Part shown: piece by piece, positions 7,317 to 15,746 of the stretch | Layout: each line of letters opens with the position of its first letter | How positions within the stretch are numbered: position 1 is the first letter of the stretch | Assembly: GCA_038319025.1 (NCBI GenBank) | Contig: JBBQCW010000002.1 | Span: forward strand, 189,198-253,197 | Reading direction: 5' to 3' | DNA: 64,000 nt | DNA from: JBBQCW01 sp038319025 | GTDB taxonomy: Bacteria; Actinomycetota; Thermoleophilia; Solirubrobacterales; Solirubrobacteraceae | Program-made: the position numbers and the translations under genes | The notes under the pieces: generated by a model | The model's database searches: none | The model's input: only the letters and a program-made list of their open reading frames with translations | Told to the model about the DNA's origin: nothing

Positions 7317-8594
7317 ATGACCGACACGCGCTTCTGGCACCCGTTCGCGGATATGAACGCAGTCCGCTCCACGGAGCTCGTCATGGCTCGCGGCGAGGGG
7401 GTGTACGTGTGGGATGAGGCCGGCACCCGTTACCTGGATGCCACGTCAAGCCTGTGGTGCGTGAACGTCGGTCATGGGCGACCGGAGATCGCCGAGGCCG
7501 CGGCTGCGCAGATGCGCACGCTCGCCTCCTACTCGGGGTTCGGCGCCTTCGCCAACCGGCCCGCGCTGGAGCTGTGCGAGCGCCTGGCCGATCTGGCTCC
7601 CGTCGACGACGCGCGGATCTTCCTGGGCTCAGGGGGCGGCGATGCGATCGATACCGCCGCCAAGATCGCCCGGCGCCACTTCGCGGTTGTCGGTCAGCCC
7701 GACCGCGTTCATCTGATCGGCCGTACGCAGGGCTACCACGGCACCCACGGCCTGGGCACCTCGATCGGCGGCATCGTCGCCAACCACCAGGGCATGGGTC
7801 CGCTGGATCCGCACACGACTCACGTCGCCCACGACTCCCTGGCCGACATGGAAGCGGAGGTCGACCGCTTGGGCGCCGACCACGTGGCCGCGATCTTCCT
7901 CGAACCCGTGATCGGCGCGGGCGGCGTCCACCAGCCGGTCCCCGGTTATCTACAGGGCGTTGCGGCGCTGTGCGAACGCACCGGGATCTTCCTCGTGGCG
8001 GACTGTGTGATCGCCGGGTTCGGGCGGCTCGGCGAGTGGTTCGGGCCGGCCCGCTTCGGCATCCGGCCGGACATGATCACCTTCGCCAAGGGGGTGACCA
8101 GCGGGTATCTGCCACTCGGCGGGGTGGTCGCCGGAACGCGCGTGACCGGGCCGTTCTGGGATGAGCCGGGCACCGTGTTCCGCCACGGCCCCACCTACGC
8201 CGGCCACCCGACCTGCTGTGCGGCGGCGATGGCCAACATGGACATCATCGAGCGCGACGGACTGCTGGCGCGGGGGCTGGAGCTGGAAACGGAGATCGCC
8301 TCAGCGCTCGGCACGCTCGTCTCCCACCCTCTCGCGGGCGACATTCGTGCGGGTATCGGAGCGTTGGGAGCCGTGGCCTTCGACCCCGATGCGCTGGCCG
8401 CACATCCTGACCTGCCGGTGCGCGTCTTCGCCCACGCACGCGACCACGGTGTGCTCGTGCGCCCCCTCGGGGACGCCGTGGCGATCTCCCCGCCGCTGAT
8501 CATCAGCCGCGAGGAGGTGGACGGAGCGGCCGCGACGATCGGGGACGCGTTCGACGCCGTCGCGGCGGACCTCGGGGTTACGGCTGGGGTGTAG
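7317..8594 (+). CDS. Class III (omega-type) PLP aminotransferase
   Basis: A 425-residue aminotransferase of subgroup II. The start MTDTRFWHPF resembles BioA and other omega-aminotransferases. Family landmarks: SLWCVNVGHGRPEI (about 45-58), GSGGGDAIDTAAK in the phosphate-binding region, Asp229 that contacts the pyridine nitrogen, and Lys258 in TFAKGVTSGYLPLGG that binds PLP. The residue after Asp229 is Cys (VADCVIAGFGRLG) where most relatives have Glu (DEV). The 3' end overlaps the convergent lactone oxidase by 17 bp. No biotin genes are adjacent, so a general role in amine, beta-alanine or polyamine metabolism is as likely as biotin synthesis. Confidence 0.9.
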   Translation: MTDTRFWHPFADMNAVRSTELVMARGEGVYVWDEAGTRYLDATSSLWCVNVGHGRPEIAEAAAAQMRTLASYSGFGAFANRPALELCERLADLAPVDDARIFLGSGGGDAIDTAAKIARRHFAVVGQPDRVHLIGRTQGYHGTHGLGTSIGGIVANHQGMGPLDPHTTHVAHDSLADMEAEVDRLGADHVAAIFLEPVIGAGGVHQPVPGYLQGVAALCERTGIFLVADCVIAGFGRLGEWFGPARFGIRPDMITFAKGVTSGYLPLGGVVAGTRVTGPFWDEPGTVFRHGPTYAGHPTCCAAAMANMDIIERDGLLARGLELETEIASALGTLVSHPLAGDIRAGIGALGAVAFDPDALAAHPDLPVRVFAHARDHGVLVRPLGDAVAISPPLIISREEVDGAAATIGDAFDAVAADLGVTAGV

Positions 8595-9879
8595 CGCCGA
8601 AGACCCTGTCCGTGTACTCGTTCGCGAACCGCCCCTCCGGGTCCAGGCGCGCTCGCACCGTCTGAAAGCGCTCCCAATCCGGGTAGCGCGGCGCCAGGGT
8701 TGTGGCGTCCTGGAAGTGCAGTTTGCCCCAGTGGGGTCGCCCATCGTGCCCGTCGGCCAGCGCCTCGACAGCCCGGAAATACGGCTCGTGCTCCATACCG
8801 CGGTACATGTGGACGGCCACGTAACAGGTGGCCCGCCCGCCGGCCGGGCTCAGAAACGCGTCATCGGGGGCGACGAACCGCACCTCGATGGGGAAGTTCA
8901 CGGCAAAGCCACGGTGATCGATCTCGGCGCGAATGGCACGCAGGAACGATGCGCACGCCGCCCGCGGGATCGCGTACTCCATCTCCACGAACGGCACCGT
9001 CCGTGGCGTGGCGAAGATGCGGTCGCTGCGATCCACCCGAACGCTGGTCCCGGCCGACCGCGTGGCGAGGCGATTCAGGCTCGGGATCGCGGACGGGACG
9101 GCCCGCCCCAGCGCACTCATAGCGTGAAAGGCGTGGTTGGTGAGCAGCATGTCCTGCGCCCAGGCGTGCGCGGAGCTGCGCGGCCGCGCTGGCTCGTCGA
9201 CCGGCTCGTTGGTACGCGTCAGCGCCATATCGGCGTGCGGGAAGACAAAGAACTCGAAGTGCTGATGACCGTCGACGTGCTCGTCGATCGCGTCGAGCAC
9301 GTCGTCGAGCGGCATCGGCGCGTCGACCCCGCGCAGCGTGAACGCCGGCACGCAACGCAGTGTCAGCTCAGTGATCACTCCGCACGCCCCGATCGCCACC
9401 CGGGCCGCCCGCCAGGCCTCCGGGTCGGTCTGGGCGTCGAGTTCCAACACGGTGCCGTCTGCGACGACGACCTGCACCGCCTCCACGGCGGCCGACAGGT
9501 TGCGCAGCGTCGCGCCCGTCCCGTGCGTGCCCGTGGAGATGGCGCCGGCCACGCTCTGCACGTCGATGTCACCCAGGTTCTCCAGCGCCAGCCCGTGGTG
9601 GGAGAGCGCGCCGCTCAAGGCGTGCAGCGTCATGCCCGCCTGCACGCGTACTTGCCCGGTCGCGCTGTCCACGCCCAGCAGCCCGGCCATGTGGTCGAGA
9701 CTCAGCAGCACGCCATCGGTCAGCACTGCACCGGTGAAGGAATGGCCCGCGCCGGCCACGCGCACCCGCCGGCCTGCCTCCTTGGCCCGGTGGACGGCCG
9801 CCACCACGTCCTCGATGCGTGCGGGGTGCTCGACCACGGACGGTGTGCACTGCTGGTTGCCCGCCCAGTTGGACCACAT
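8578..9879 (-). CDS. FAD-linked sugar-lactone oxidase (L-gulono-/D-arabinono-1,4-lactone oxidase family)
   Basis: A 433-residue flavoprotein of the vanillyl-alcohol-oxidase superfamily. The FAD-binding N-terminal domain includes RVAGAGHSFTG (40-50), with His46 at the usual covalent-FAD position, and GAISTGTHGTG (112-122). The C-terminal ALO domain holds the characteristic HWGKLH motif and ends EYTDRVFG. Such enzymes oxidise aldonolactones or alditols and reduce oxygen or another acceptor. The start ATG is 23 bp from the start of the divergent rhodanese gene; a -10 box TATCTT ends 6 bp before it. Natural substrate not determinable. Confidence 0.9.
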   Translation of the reverse strand: MWSNWAGNQQCTPSVVEHPARIEDVVAAVHRAKEAGRRVRVAGAGHSFTGAVLTDGVLLSLDHMAGLLGVDSATGQVRVQAGMTLHALSGALSHHGLALENLGDIDVQSVAGAISTGTHGTGATLRNLSAAVEAVQVVVADGTVLELDAQTDPEAWRAARVAIGACGVITELTLRCVPAFTLRGVDAPMPLDDVLDAIDEHVDGHQHFEFFVFPHADMALTRTNEPVDEPARPRSSAHAWAQDMLLTNHAFHAMSALGRAVPSAIPSLNRLATRSAGTSVRVDRSDRIFATPRTVPFVEMEYAIPRAACASFLRAIRAEIDHRGFAVNFPIEVRFVAPDDAFLSPAGGRATCYVAVHMYRGMEHEPYFRAVEALADGHDGRPHWGKLHFQDATTLAPRYPDWERFQTVRARLDPEGRFANEYTDRVFGATPQP

Positions 9880-9885
9880 GCGGAG

Positions 9886-9895
9886 AAGATAGCCT
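9886..9895. promoter_or_regulatory. Overlapping divergent -10 boxes (lactone oxidase / rhodanese)
   Basis: The ten bases AAGATAGCCT contain TATCTT on the minus strand (9891-9886, 6 bp from the oxidase ATG) and TAGCCT on the plus strand (9890-9895, 7 bp from the rhodanese ATG). The two hexamers share the central TA. The whole intergenic gap is 23 bp, so the promoters must compete for polymerase and each -35 region lies inside the other gene. Confidence 0.6.
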
Positions 9896-9902
9896 GAGCG
9901 TC

Positions 9903-10256
9903 ATGAGTAACCCCTTGGACGACCCGGAGATCGAGATCGCGCCGGAGCGCGCGCAGGCTCTCGTGACGGCGGGCGAAGCGGTGATCGTCGACGTCCGCGA
10001 GCCGTACGAGTGGGATGCGGGACGCATCGAGGGCGCGACGCACATCGAACTCGAGCACCTCAGCTCCCGGGCCGACGAGCTGCCGAAGGACACCGCGATC
10101 GTGTTCCAATGCCGCGCCGGCATCCGTTCGCTGATGGCCGCCCAGGCCTTCCGCCGAGCGGGCTACGACGCATGGTCGATGGCCGGCGGCCTGGCCGCGT
10201 GGGCCGGCGATGGCCTGCCACTGACTCCGGATGACGGCGTCGTCGCGGACCACTGA
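9903..10256 (+). CDS. Single-domain rhodanese (sulfurtransferase)
   Basis: A 117-residue protein formed by one rhodanese domain. The substrate loop is FQCRAGIRS with catalytic Cys70, a six-residue loop typical of sulfur-transferring rather than phosphatase (Cdc25-like) members. VIVDVREPYEWDAGRIEGATHIEL is split around the family's DVREPxE and GHI-like motifs. It may carry sulfane sulfur for thiol or cyanide metabolism. The mRNA appears leaderless. The stop is followed after 3 bp by the anchored glycosidase gene, so both are probably expressed together. Confidence 0.92.
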   Translation: MSNPLDDPEIEIAPERAQALVTAGEAVIVDVREPYEWDAGRIEGATHIELEHLSSRADELPKDTAIVFQCRAGIRSLMAAQAFRRAGYDAWSMAGGLAAWAGDGLPLTPDDGVVADH

Positions 10257-10259
10257 CCG

Positions 10260-11384
10260 ATGATCAACCGGGTCCTGGTCGCGATCACCGCGGTCATCCT
10301 CGCCGTGATCCTCGCGATTGTCGTGGGCGATCGTGTCGAGCAGAGCACGAAAACGGTGGCAGCGTCGCCCCAGCCGGCGGTCACACCGCCGGTGGACGGC
10401 AACTGGACCGAGCGCGGCATGAACATGACCGAGTACCAGCCGGGTGTGTTCAGCTCACCCGAGGCCGGTAACCAGCTGGACGCAATCCGGTCAACGGGGT
10501 CGACGACGGTCGGGGTCGTGATCACCTGGTACCAGCCTGACCACAACGCGAACGCCGTCGCCCCTGACTCGGCCAAGAGCGCCACCGACGACGATGTGCG
10601 CGCGCTGGCCCAAGCCGCTCACGACCGCGGGATGACGGTGGTTCTCAAGCCACAGATCGACGTGCTGGACGGCACCTTCCGTGGCGCCATCACGCCGTCG
10701 GACCCGGCCGCCTGGATGCGCTCGTACACCGACTTCGTTAACCACATCGCCGACGTGTCCAACCAGGTCGGCGCGACCACGCTGGTGATCGGCACGGAGC
10801 TTTCGAGCGTGTCGGGTCGCACCGACGATTGGCGGTCGCTGATCGGGCAGGTGCGCGGGCGCTTCCACGGCAAGCTCACCTACGGAGCCAACTGGGTGGA
10901 CGAGGCGGAGAAGATCAAGTTCTGGGATGCGCTCGACACCATCGGGATCGACGCTTACATGCCGCTGGTGAAGAACGACCCCAACCCACCGATCGCCGAC
11001 CTGGTTCACGGATGGGCCCCGTACCGCGCTCGGCTTGACGCGCTACGTCAGAAGCTCAACAAGGCCGTGCTGTTCACCGAATTGGGCTACCCCAGCCGAC
11101 TGGGCGCCGCCGAGCAGCCGTCGCAAGAAGGCAGCGGTGCCATCTCTCAGGAGGCTCAGCGCCGAGCGTACGTGGCAGCATTCCGCGCCTGGAAGGGCGT
11201 CACCTGGTTCCAAGGGGTCTGGTGGTGGGATTGGCCGGCCGCCGGGCCTGACCCAACCACGGATGCGGGCAGCTATACGCCGGCGGGCAAGGCGGCCCAG
11301 GCCGTGTTGACGCAGTGGCTCGGAGGTCCAGGTCCGACGTCCGGATCCACGCCGACCACCCCTGCGCCCGTCCCCGCCGGCTGA
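10260..11384 (+). CDS. Membrane-anchored glycoside hydrolase family 113-like TIM-barrel protein
   Basis: A 374-residue protein with an N-terminal membrane anchor or uncleaved signal (about residues 4-23) followed by a linker and a single TIM barrel. The likely acid/base Glu180 is in VIGTELSSVS at the end of strand 4 and the likely nucleophile Glu274 in LFTELGYPSR at the end of strand 7, as in GH113 (beta-mannanase-type, clan GH-A). WGTEL-like and WWWDWP motifs line the cleft. The C-terminus is a Pro/Thr/Ser-rich tail. Related actinobacterial proteins are annotated as GH113 although few are characterised, so mannan as substrate is only a family-level guess. It follows the rhodanese gene by 3 bp. 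Confidence 0.82.
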   Translation: MINRVLVAITAVILAVILAIVVGDRVEQSTKTVAASPQPAVTPPVDGNWTERGMNMTEYQPGVFSSPEAGNQLDAIRSTGSTTVGVVITWYQPDHNANAVAPDSAKSATDDDVRALAQAAHDRGMTVVLKPQIDVLDGTFRGAITPSDPAAWMRSYTDFVNHIADVSNQVGATTLVIGTELSSVSGRTDDWRSLIGQVRGRFHGKLTYGANWVDEAEKIKFWDALDTIGIDAYMPLVKNDPNPPIADLVHGWAPYRARLDALRQKLNKAVLFTELGYPSRLGAAEQPSQEGSGAISQEAQRRAYVAAFRAWKGVTWFQGVWWWDWPAAGPDPTTDAGSYTPAGKAAQAVLTQWLGGPGPTSGSTPTTPAPVPAG

Positions 11385-11425
11385 TCGGGGTCGCGCCCCG
11401 ACACCGCGACTCACCCCGAACGCAC

Positions 11426-11453
11426 GAGAGCCCGCCTGGTGGAGCGGGCCCTC
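11426..11453 (+). terminator. Hairpin after the GH113 gene
   Basis: GAGAGCCCGC pairs with GCGGGCCCTC around CTGGTGGA-like loop bases, 10 bp with one mismatch, about 40 bp after the stop codon. There is no T-run, so it is a probable GC-type terminator rather than a canonical one. Confidence 0.45.
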
Positions 11454-11889
11454 GACCGCGAACGAGATCAGAACTGGACGAACCGACCCCGGCGACGCGG
11501 CCTTCAAGGTATCAATCGTCGTTCCGCAACTCTCCGGTCCGCGCCGGGTTCTGACAGATGGAGCCTCCGCCCCCGGTCCACATCACGCTCTGCGGCCCGC
11601 CGGCCGCGCCCGCACCCCGCTCCATTCGGACCGGCGGTGCGGGGCGAGCGTGCTTCTCCTCTCGATGCGCGTCCTGCTCCGCTCGGCGCGACATACCTAC
11701 TCCACACCAGCCTCATCGGGTCTTCACCCGGGCGTCGTGGATATTCGTCCCATGCCCGCAAACTGCATCTCCGTCGCCAGGGCCGAAAGGTCGGCAGGGG
11801 GGCAACGGGGATCGGTTCCCGGCGGGCGTATGACGATCCAGGACTTGCCCGGACGGCTTCCCCAGCCCTGAATCGTTGCGGATCGTGTG

Positions 11890-11922
11890 GTGGCCACGGA
11901 CGGCCACACGCGGTCCCCTTTT
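11890..11922 (+). terminator. Hairpin with T-tract upstream of the sensor kinase
   Basis: GTGGCC (11890-11895) and GGCCAC (11902-11907) form a perfect 6-bp stem with a 6-base loop, extendable by flanking pairs, and are followed by CCCCTTTT ending at 11922. It lies about 48 bp before the kinase start, so it may end an RNA from the upstream gap or attenuate kinase expression. Confidence 0.45.
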
Positions 11923-11969
11923 GGTGGCACACTCGCCCTCCGCCCCCGCGCCGGGTAGAACACGCGGTG

Positions 11970-13312
<1,343 letters not shown>

Positions 13313-13316
<4 letters not shown>

Positions 13317-13696
13317 GCGATGATCGACCCCTCGTCCTCGCCGCCGACGACGACCCCGACATCCTCACGTTGATCACCGTCGCGGTGGAGCGCGCCGGCT
13401 GCGAGGTGATGATCGCCCGGGATGGGCAGGAGGCCCTCGCCCGGGCCCGCGAGCGCCCGCCCGCCATGGCCGTCGTCGATCTCAGCATGCCGCGGATGAA
13501 CGGACTGGAGCTGACGGAGGCGCTACGCGCCGACGAGGCGACCGCCGCGATCCCCATCCTGATCCTGTCCGCCGCCGTGCAGGCCCGCGACATCAAGGCG
13601 GCCGAGGAGGCCGGCGCCAACGAGCACATGCGCAAGCCGTTCAGCCCGCGCGAGCTGCGGGCCAAAGTCACGGAGCTGCTGGCAGGTCCCGCGTAG
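13313..13696 (+). CDS. Single-domain response regulator (receiver only)
   Basis: A 127-residue CheY-like receiver with no output domain. The acidic pocket is Asp12-Asp14 (AADDDPD), the phosphorylated residue Asp56 (VVDLSMP), the switch residue Ser86 (LILSAA) and the conserved Lys108 (RKPFSP). Translation is coupled to the kinase through a GTGA overlap, so the kinase is its expected phosphodonor. With no DNA-binding domain it would act by protein contact or feed a phosphorelay, for which other receivers and an HPt gene exist in this window. Confidence 0.93.
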
Positions 13697-13730
13697 GGCG
13701 GACGCACGAGCGCCTGCGATCATCCTCGCC

Positions 13731-14570
13731 ATGACCGACAACATGTGGGACGCCGTAGCCGACGCCTGGGAGCGCAACACGGAGTTCGCTGACGGCCAGC
13801 TCGCCGGCGCCACGGAGGCGCTCCTCGATGCCGCGCAGATCGGTCCGGGGGATGCGGTCCTCGATATGGCGGCGGGCCCAGGTGGCGCGGGCCTCGTGGC
13901 GGCAACACGAGTTGGAGAAACTGGCCGTGTCGTCCTGAGCGACTCCTCACAGGAGATGGTCGCCGCGGCGGCGCGACGGGCGGCAGGACTCTCGAACGTG
14001 AATGCGATGGAGAGCGACGTGCTGGCCATCGACGCGCCCGAGGGGAGCTTCGACGCAGTGATCTGCCGGCACGGCCTCATGTTCCTCGAATTGCCCGCCG
14101 ACGGGGTGGCCGAAGCGGTGCGCGTGCTGCGCCCGGGCGGCCGCTACGGCGCGATGGTGTGGGCCGCCCGCGCCGACAACCCGTGGCTGACGCTGATCTT
14201 CGACGCCGTGGGTGCACAGTTCGGCACTTCGTTCCCTCCGCCCGGCATCCGCGGGCCGTTCGCCCTTGATGATCCGGAGCTGCTGGCGGCGGCGCTGCGG
14301 ACCGGCGGGCTCGATGACGTCGTGGTCACGCGTATCGAAACGCCGATGCGAATGCCCTCGCTGGAGGCTTGGTGGGAGCGCGTGCCCCAGATGGCCGGCT
14401 CGCTGGCGGCGGGATTGGCATCGATGGAACCCGACGTCCGCAAGGAGATCCGGGAACGGGCCCTGGCGGCCGGCGCGGCGGCCGCGCGAACGGACGACGC
14501 GGGCATCACCCTGGGCGGCGCGGTGCTCGTGGGGTCAGGCCGCCGATCCGCCTACGCGCCCGGCGAATAG
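13731..14570 (+). CDS. Class I SAM-dependent methyltransferase
   Basis: A 279-residue methyltransferase. Motif I is VLDMAAGPGGAG (43-54), the acidic end of strand 2 is VLSDSSQEM, and FDAVICRHGLMFL marks motif IV, as in UbiE/Methyltransf_11-type enzymes. The C-terminal third (about 190-279) carries an insertion that would define substrate choice. The start MTDNMWDAVADAWE is typical of this group. It follows the response regulator by 34 bp and its 3' end overlaps the convergent OmpR-type regulator by 19 bp. Small-molecule substrate unknown; the signalling neighbours give no clear clue. Confidence 0.85.
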   Translation: MTDNMWDAVADAWERNTEFADGQLAGATEALLDAAQIGPGDAVLDMAAGPGGAGLVAATRVGETGRVVLSDSSQEMVAAAARRAAGLSNVNAMESDVLAIDAPEGSFDAVICRHGLMFLELPADGVAEAVRVLRPGGRYGAMVWAARADNPWLTLIFDAVGAQFGTSFPPPGIRGPFALDDPELLAAALRTGGLDDVVVTRIETPMRMPSLEAWWERVPQMAGSLAAGLASMEPDVRKEIRERALAAGAAAARTDDAGITLGGAVLVGSGRRSAYAPGE

Positions 14571-15247
14571 CGGTAGCCGAACCCGCGCACGGTGGTGATC
14601 GGCATCTTGGAGTCGCCCAAGGCCGGAGTCAGCTTGCGGCGCAGGTACCCGACGTAGAGCTTCACCTGATCGGGCGCGACGCCGGCCATGTCGCCCCACA
14701 CGAGTTCGAGCAGTTGCTGGCGGCTGAGGACCTGATCCGGGTGACGGATGAAGGTGACGAGCAACCGGAATTCCAACGGCGTCAGCTGGATCAACTCGCC
14801 GTTGACCTCGACGCGAGCATCAGCCACATCGATGCTGATCAGGCCGTCGTCGTAGGTCTCTCGCTCGACGGGCTTGGAGTTGGTCGAGCGGCGTAACAGC
14901 GCGTCGACCCGAGCCAGGAACTCCTGGCGGCCGAAGGGCTTGGTCACGTAGTCGTCGGCACCGGCTCGCAGCCCGCGGACCTTCTCCATCTCCCCGTCGC
15001 GCGCGGTCAGCATGAGCACCGGGACCTCGCTGAGGTCGCGCAGGCGCTGCAGCGTCTCCCAGCCGTCCATCTCCGGCATCGACACGTCGAGGATGACCAG
15101 GTCAGGCCGGACGTCGAAAAAGATGCGCAGCGCCTCTCGCCCGTCGGCCGCCTCGCGGACGGCAACACCGGCCCGCTCGAGCAGCGTGCGGACCAGTCCG
15201 CGCACGTCGGCGTCGTCGTCGACGACGAGGATGCGGTGATCGCTCAT
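14552..15247 (-). CDS. OmpR/PhoB-family response regulator
   Basis: A 231-residue transcription regulator. The receiver (1-118) has Asp10-Asp12, the phospho-acceptor Asp54 (VILDVSMPEMDG), Thr81 (MLTARD) and Lys103 (VTKPFG). The C-terminal winged-helix domain (about 130-231) contains QLTPLEFRLL, the recognition region DQVKLYVGYLRRKL and the terminal hairpin TVRGFGYRY. No histidine kinase is directly adjacent, so the partner may be the upstream kinase or one elsewhere. A -10-like TATGAA ends 6 bp before the ATG. Two near-identical 13-mers containing GTTCA flank the short space to the next gene and are candidate binding sites for this protein. Confidence 0.93.
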   Translation of the reverse strand: MSDHRILVVDDDADVRGLVRTLLERAGVAVREAADGREALRIFFDVRPDLVILDVSMPEMDGWETLQRLRDLSEVPVLMLTARDGEMEKVRGLRAGADDYVTKPFGRQEFLARVDALLRRSTNSKPVERETYDDGLISIDVADARVEVNGELIQLTPLEFRLLVTFIRHPDQVLSRQQLLELVWGDMAGVAPDQVKLYVGYLRRKLTPALGDSKMPITTVRGFGYRYSPGA

Positions 15248-15249
15248 AC

Positions 15250-15311
15250 GCAGTTCATACCCGATTCAGCCGACAACTCCCCCTGCGAGCAGAAACCTGC
15301 AGTTCACACCC
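15250..15311. promoter_or_regulatory. Divergent regulatory space with a repeated 13-mer and a -10 box
   Basis: GCAGTTCATACCC (15250-15262) and GCAGTTCACACCC (15299-15311) differ at one base and lie in the same orientation, each next to a start codon of the divergent genes. The minus-strand -10-like TATGAA (15259-15254) falls inside the first copy. Direct repeats of GTTCA type are the usual targets of PhoB/OmpR regulators; autoregulation is inferred. Confidence 0.4.
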
Positions 15312-15653
15312 ATGCCCACCCTGCTGATCGCCGAGCCCGTCCCCGAGACGCGCGAACTGCTGATCCACCTGGCCCAGCGCCAGGGCTGGGTTGCGTCGGC
15401 CTTCGCGGCGATTGATGTTGGTCCGGTGGATGCGCTGCTCTTTGAGCCGCTCAGCCGTCTGGGCCAGGAGGCCCGCGAGCATGTGCTGCATCGGCATCCC
15501 AGTGCCTCCCTGGTGGCGGTCACCGTCGCGCCCGCCGAGGCCGGCAGCGAGCATGGCGCCCACCACATGATCGCCCAGCCCTTCGCCCCGGACGAGTTGG
15601 CCCGCGTGCTGCGCGCGCTGCTGGCGCCTGCGTCCCGCACCGCCGCTGCCTGA
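15312..15653 (+). CDS. Degenerate (pseudo-)receiver domain protein
   Basis: A 113-residue protein with the alpha/beta pattern of a response-regulator receiver (TLLIAEP, DALLFEP, LVAVTVAP, HMIAQPFAPDEL, VLRALLAP). The key residues are changed: the acidic pocket reads AEPVPE, the phospho-acceptor position is Glu45 (LLFEP) instead of Asp, and the invariant Lys is Gln89 (AQPF). Thr71 is kept. Glu at the acceptor site can mimic phosphorylation, so it may be locked in an active-like form. It lies divergent from a real OmpR-type regulator. Family membership is inferred from pattern, not a search. Confidence 0.6.
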   Translation: MPTLLIAEPVPETRELLIHLAQRQGWVASAFAAIDVGPVDALLFEPLSRLGQEAREHVLHRHPSASLVAVTVAPAEAGSEHGAHHMIAQPFAPDELARVLRALLAPASRTAAA

Positions 15654-15669
15654 TCCCGCTACGACGTGC

Positions 15670-15695
15670 GTGAACTGGCGTTCACCCCTTGAACG
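15670..15695. promoter_or_regulatory. Compound inverted repeats of GTTCAC
   Basis: GTGAAC-TGGC-GTTCAC (15670-15685) is a perfect palindrome, and its right arm also forms GTTCA-CCCCT-TGAAC with the next bases. It lies between the pseudo-receiver stop and the phospholipase D gene and contains the same GTTCAC core seen upstream of the pseudo-receiver. It could be a regulator site or a short terminator. Confidence 0.35.
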
Positions 15696-15746
15696 TGGAT
15701 CCCCGCACGTCGCGTCAACCGCGCCGCGGCCTGCGAGGATGCGCGG

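Larger units (their letters stand above)
11385..11969. other. 585-bp gap without a convincing gene; contains structured DNA
   Basis: No frame here shows the third-position GC bias, start and length expected of a gene in this genome. The stretch holds a hairpin just after the glycosidase gene, a GGCC-GAAA-GGTC mini-hairpin (about 11781-11792), a GGATCG/CGATCC long-range pair near 11809-11839, and a T-tract hairpin shortly before the kinase start. It may be a long leader or encode a structured RNA; I could not match it to a known riboswitch. Confidence 0.5.

Noticed and set aside
11426..11453. Possible tRNA arm
   Set aside because: Only one hairpin is present; no acceptor, anticodon or T-loop with GTTCGA spacing could be arranged around it.
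11720..11880. Possible cyclic-di-GMP riboswitch
   Set aside because: GCAAAC and GAAA occur, but the conserved GACGCAAAGC block and the GGGTTxCCG receptor in the right order are missing on both strands.
11439..11969. N-terminal extension of the sensor kinase frame into the upstream gap
   Set aside because: Arg/Pro/Ser-rich without coding character; the kinase starts naturally at MNRNLITRMG, and a T-tract hairpin lies in the gap.
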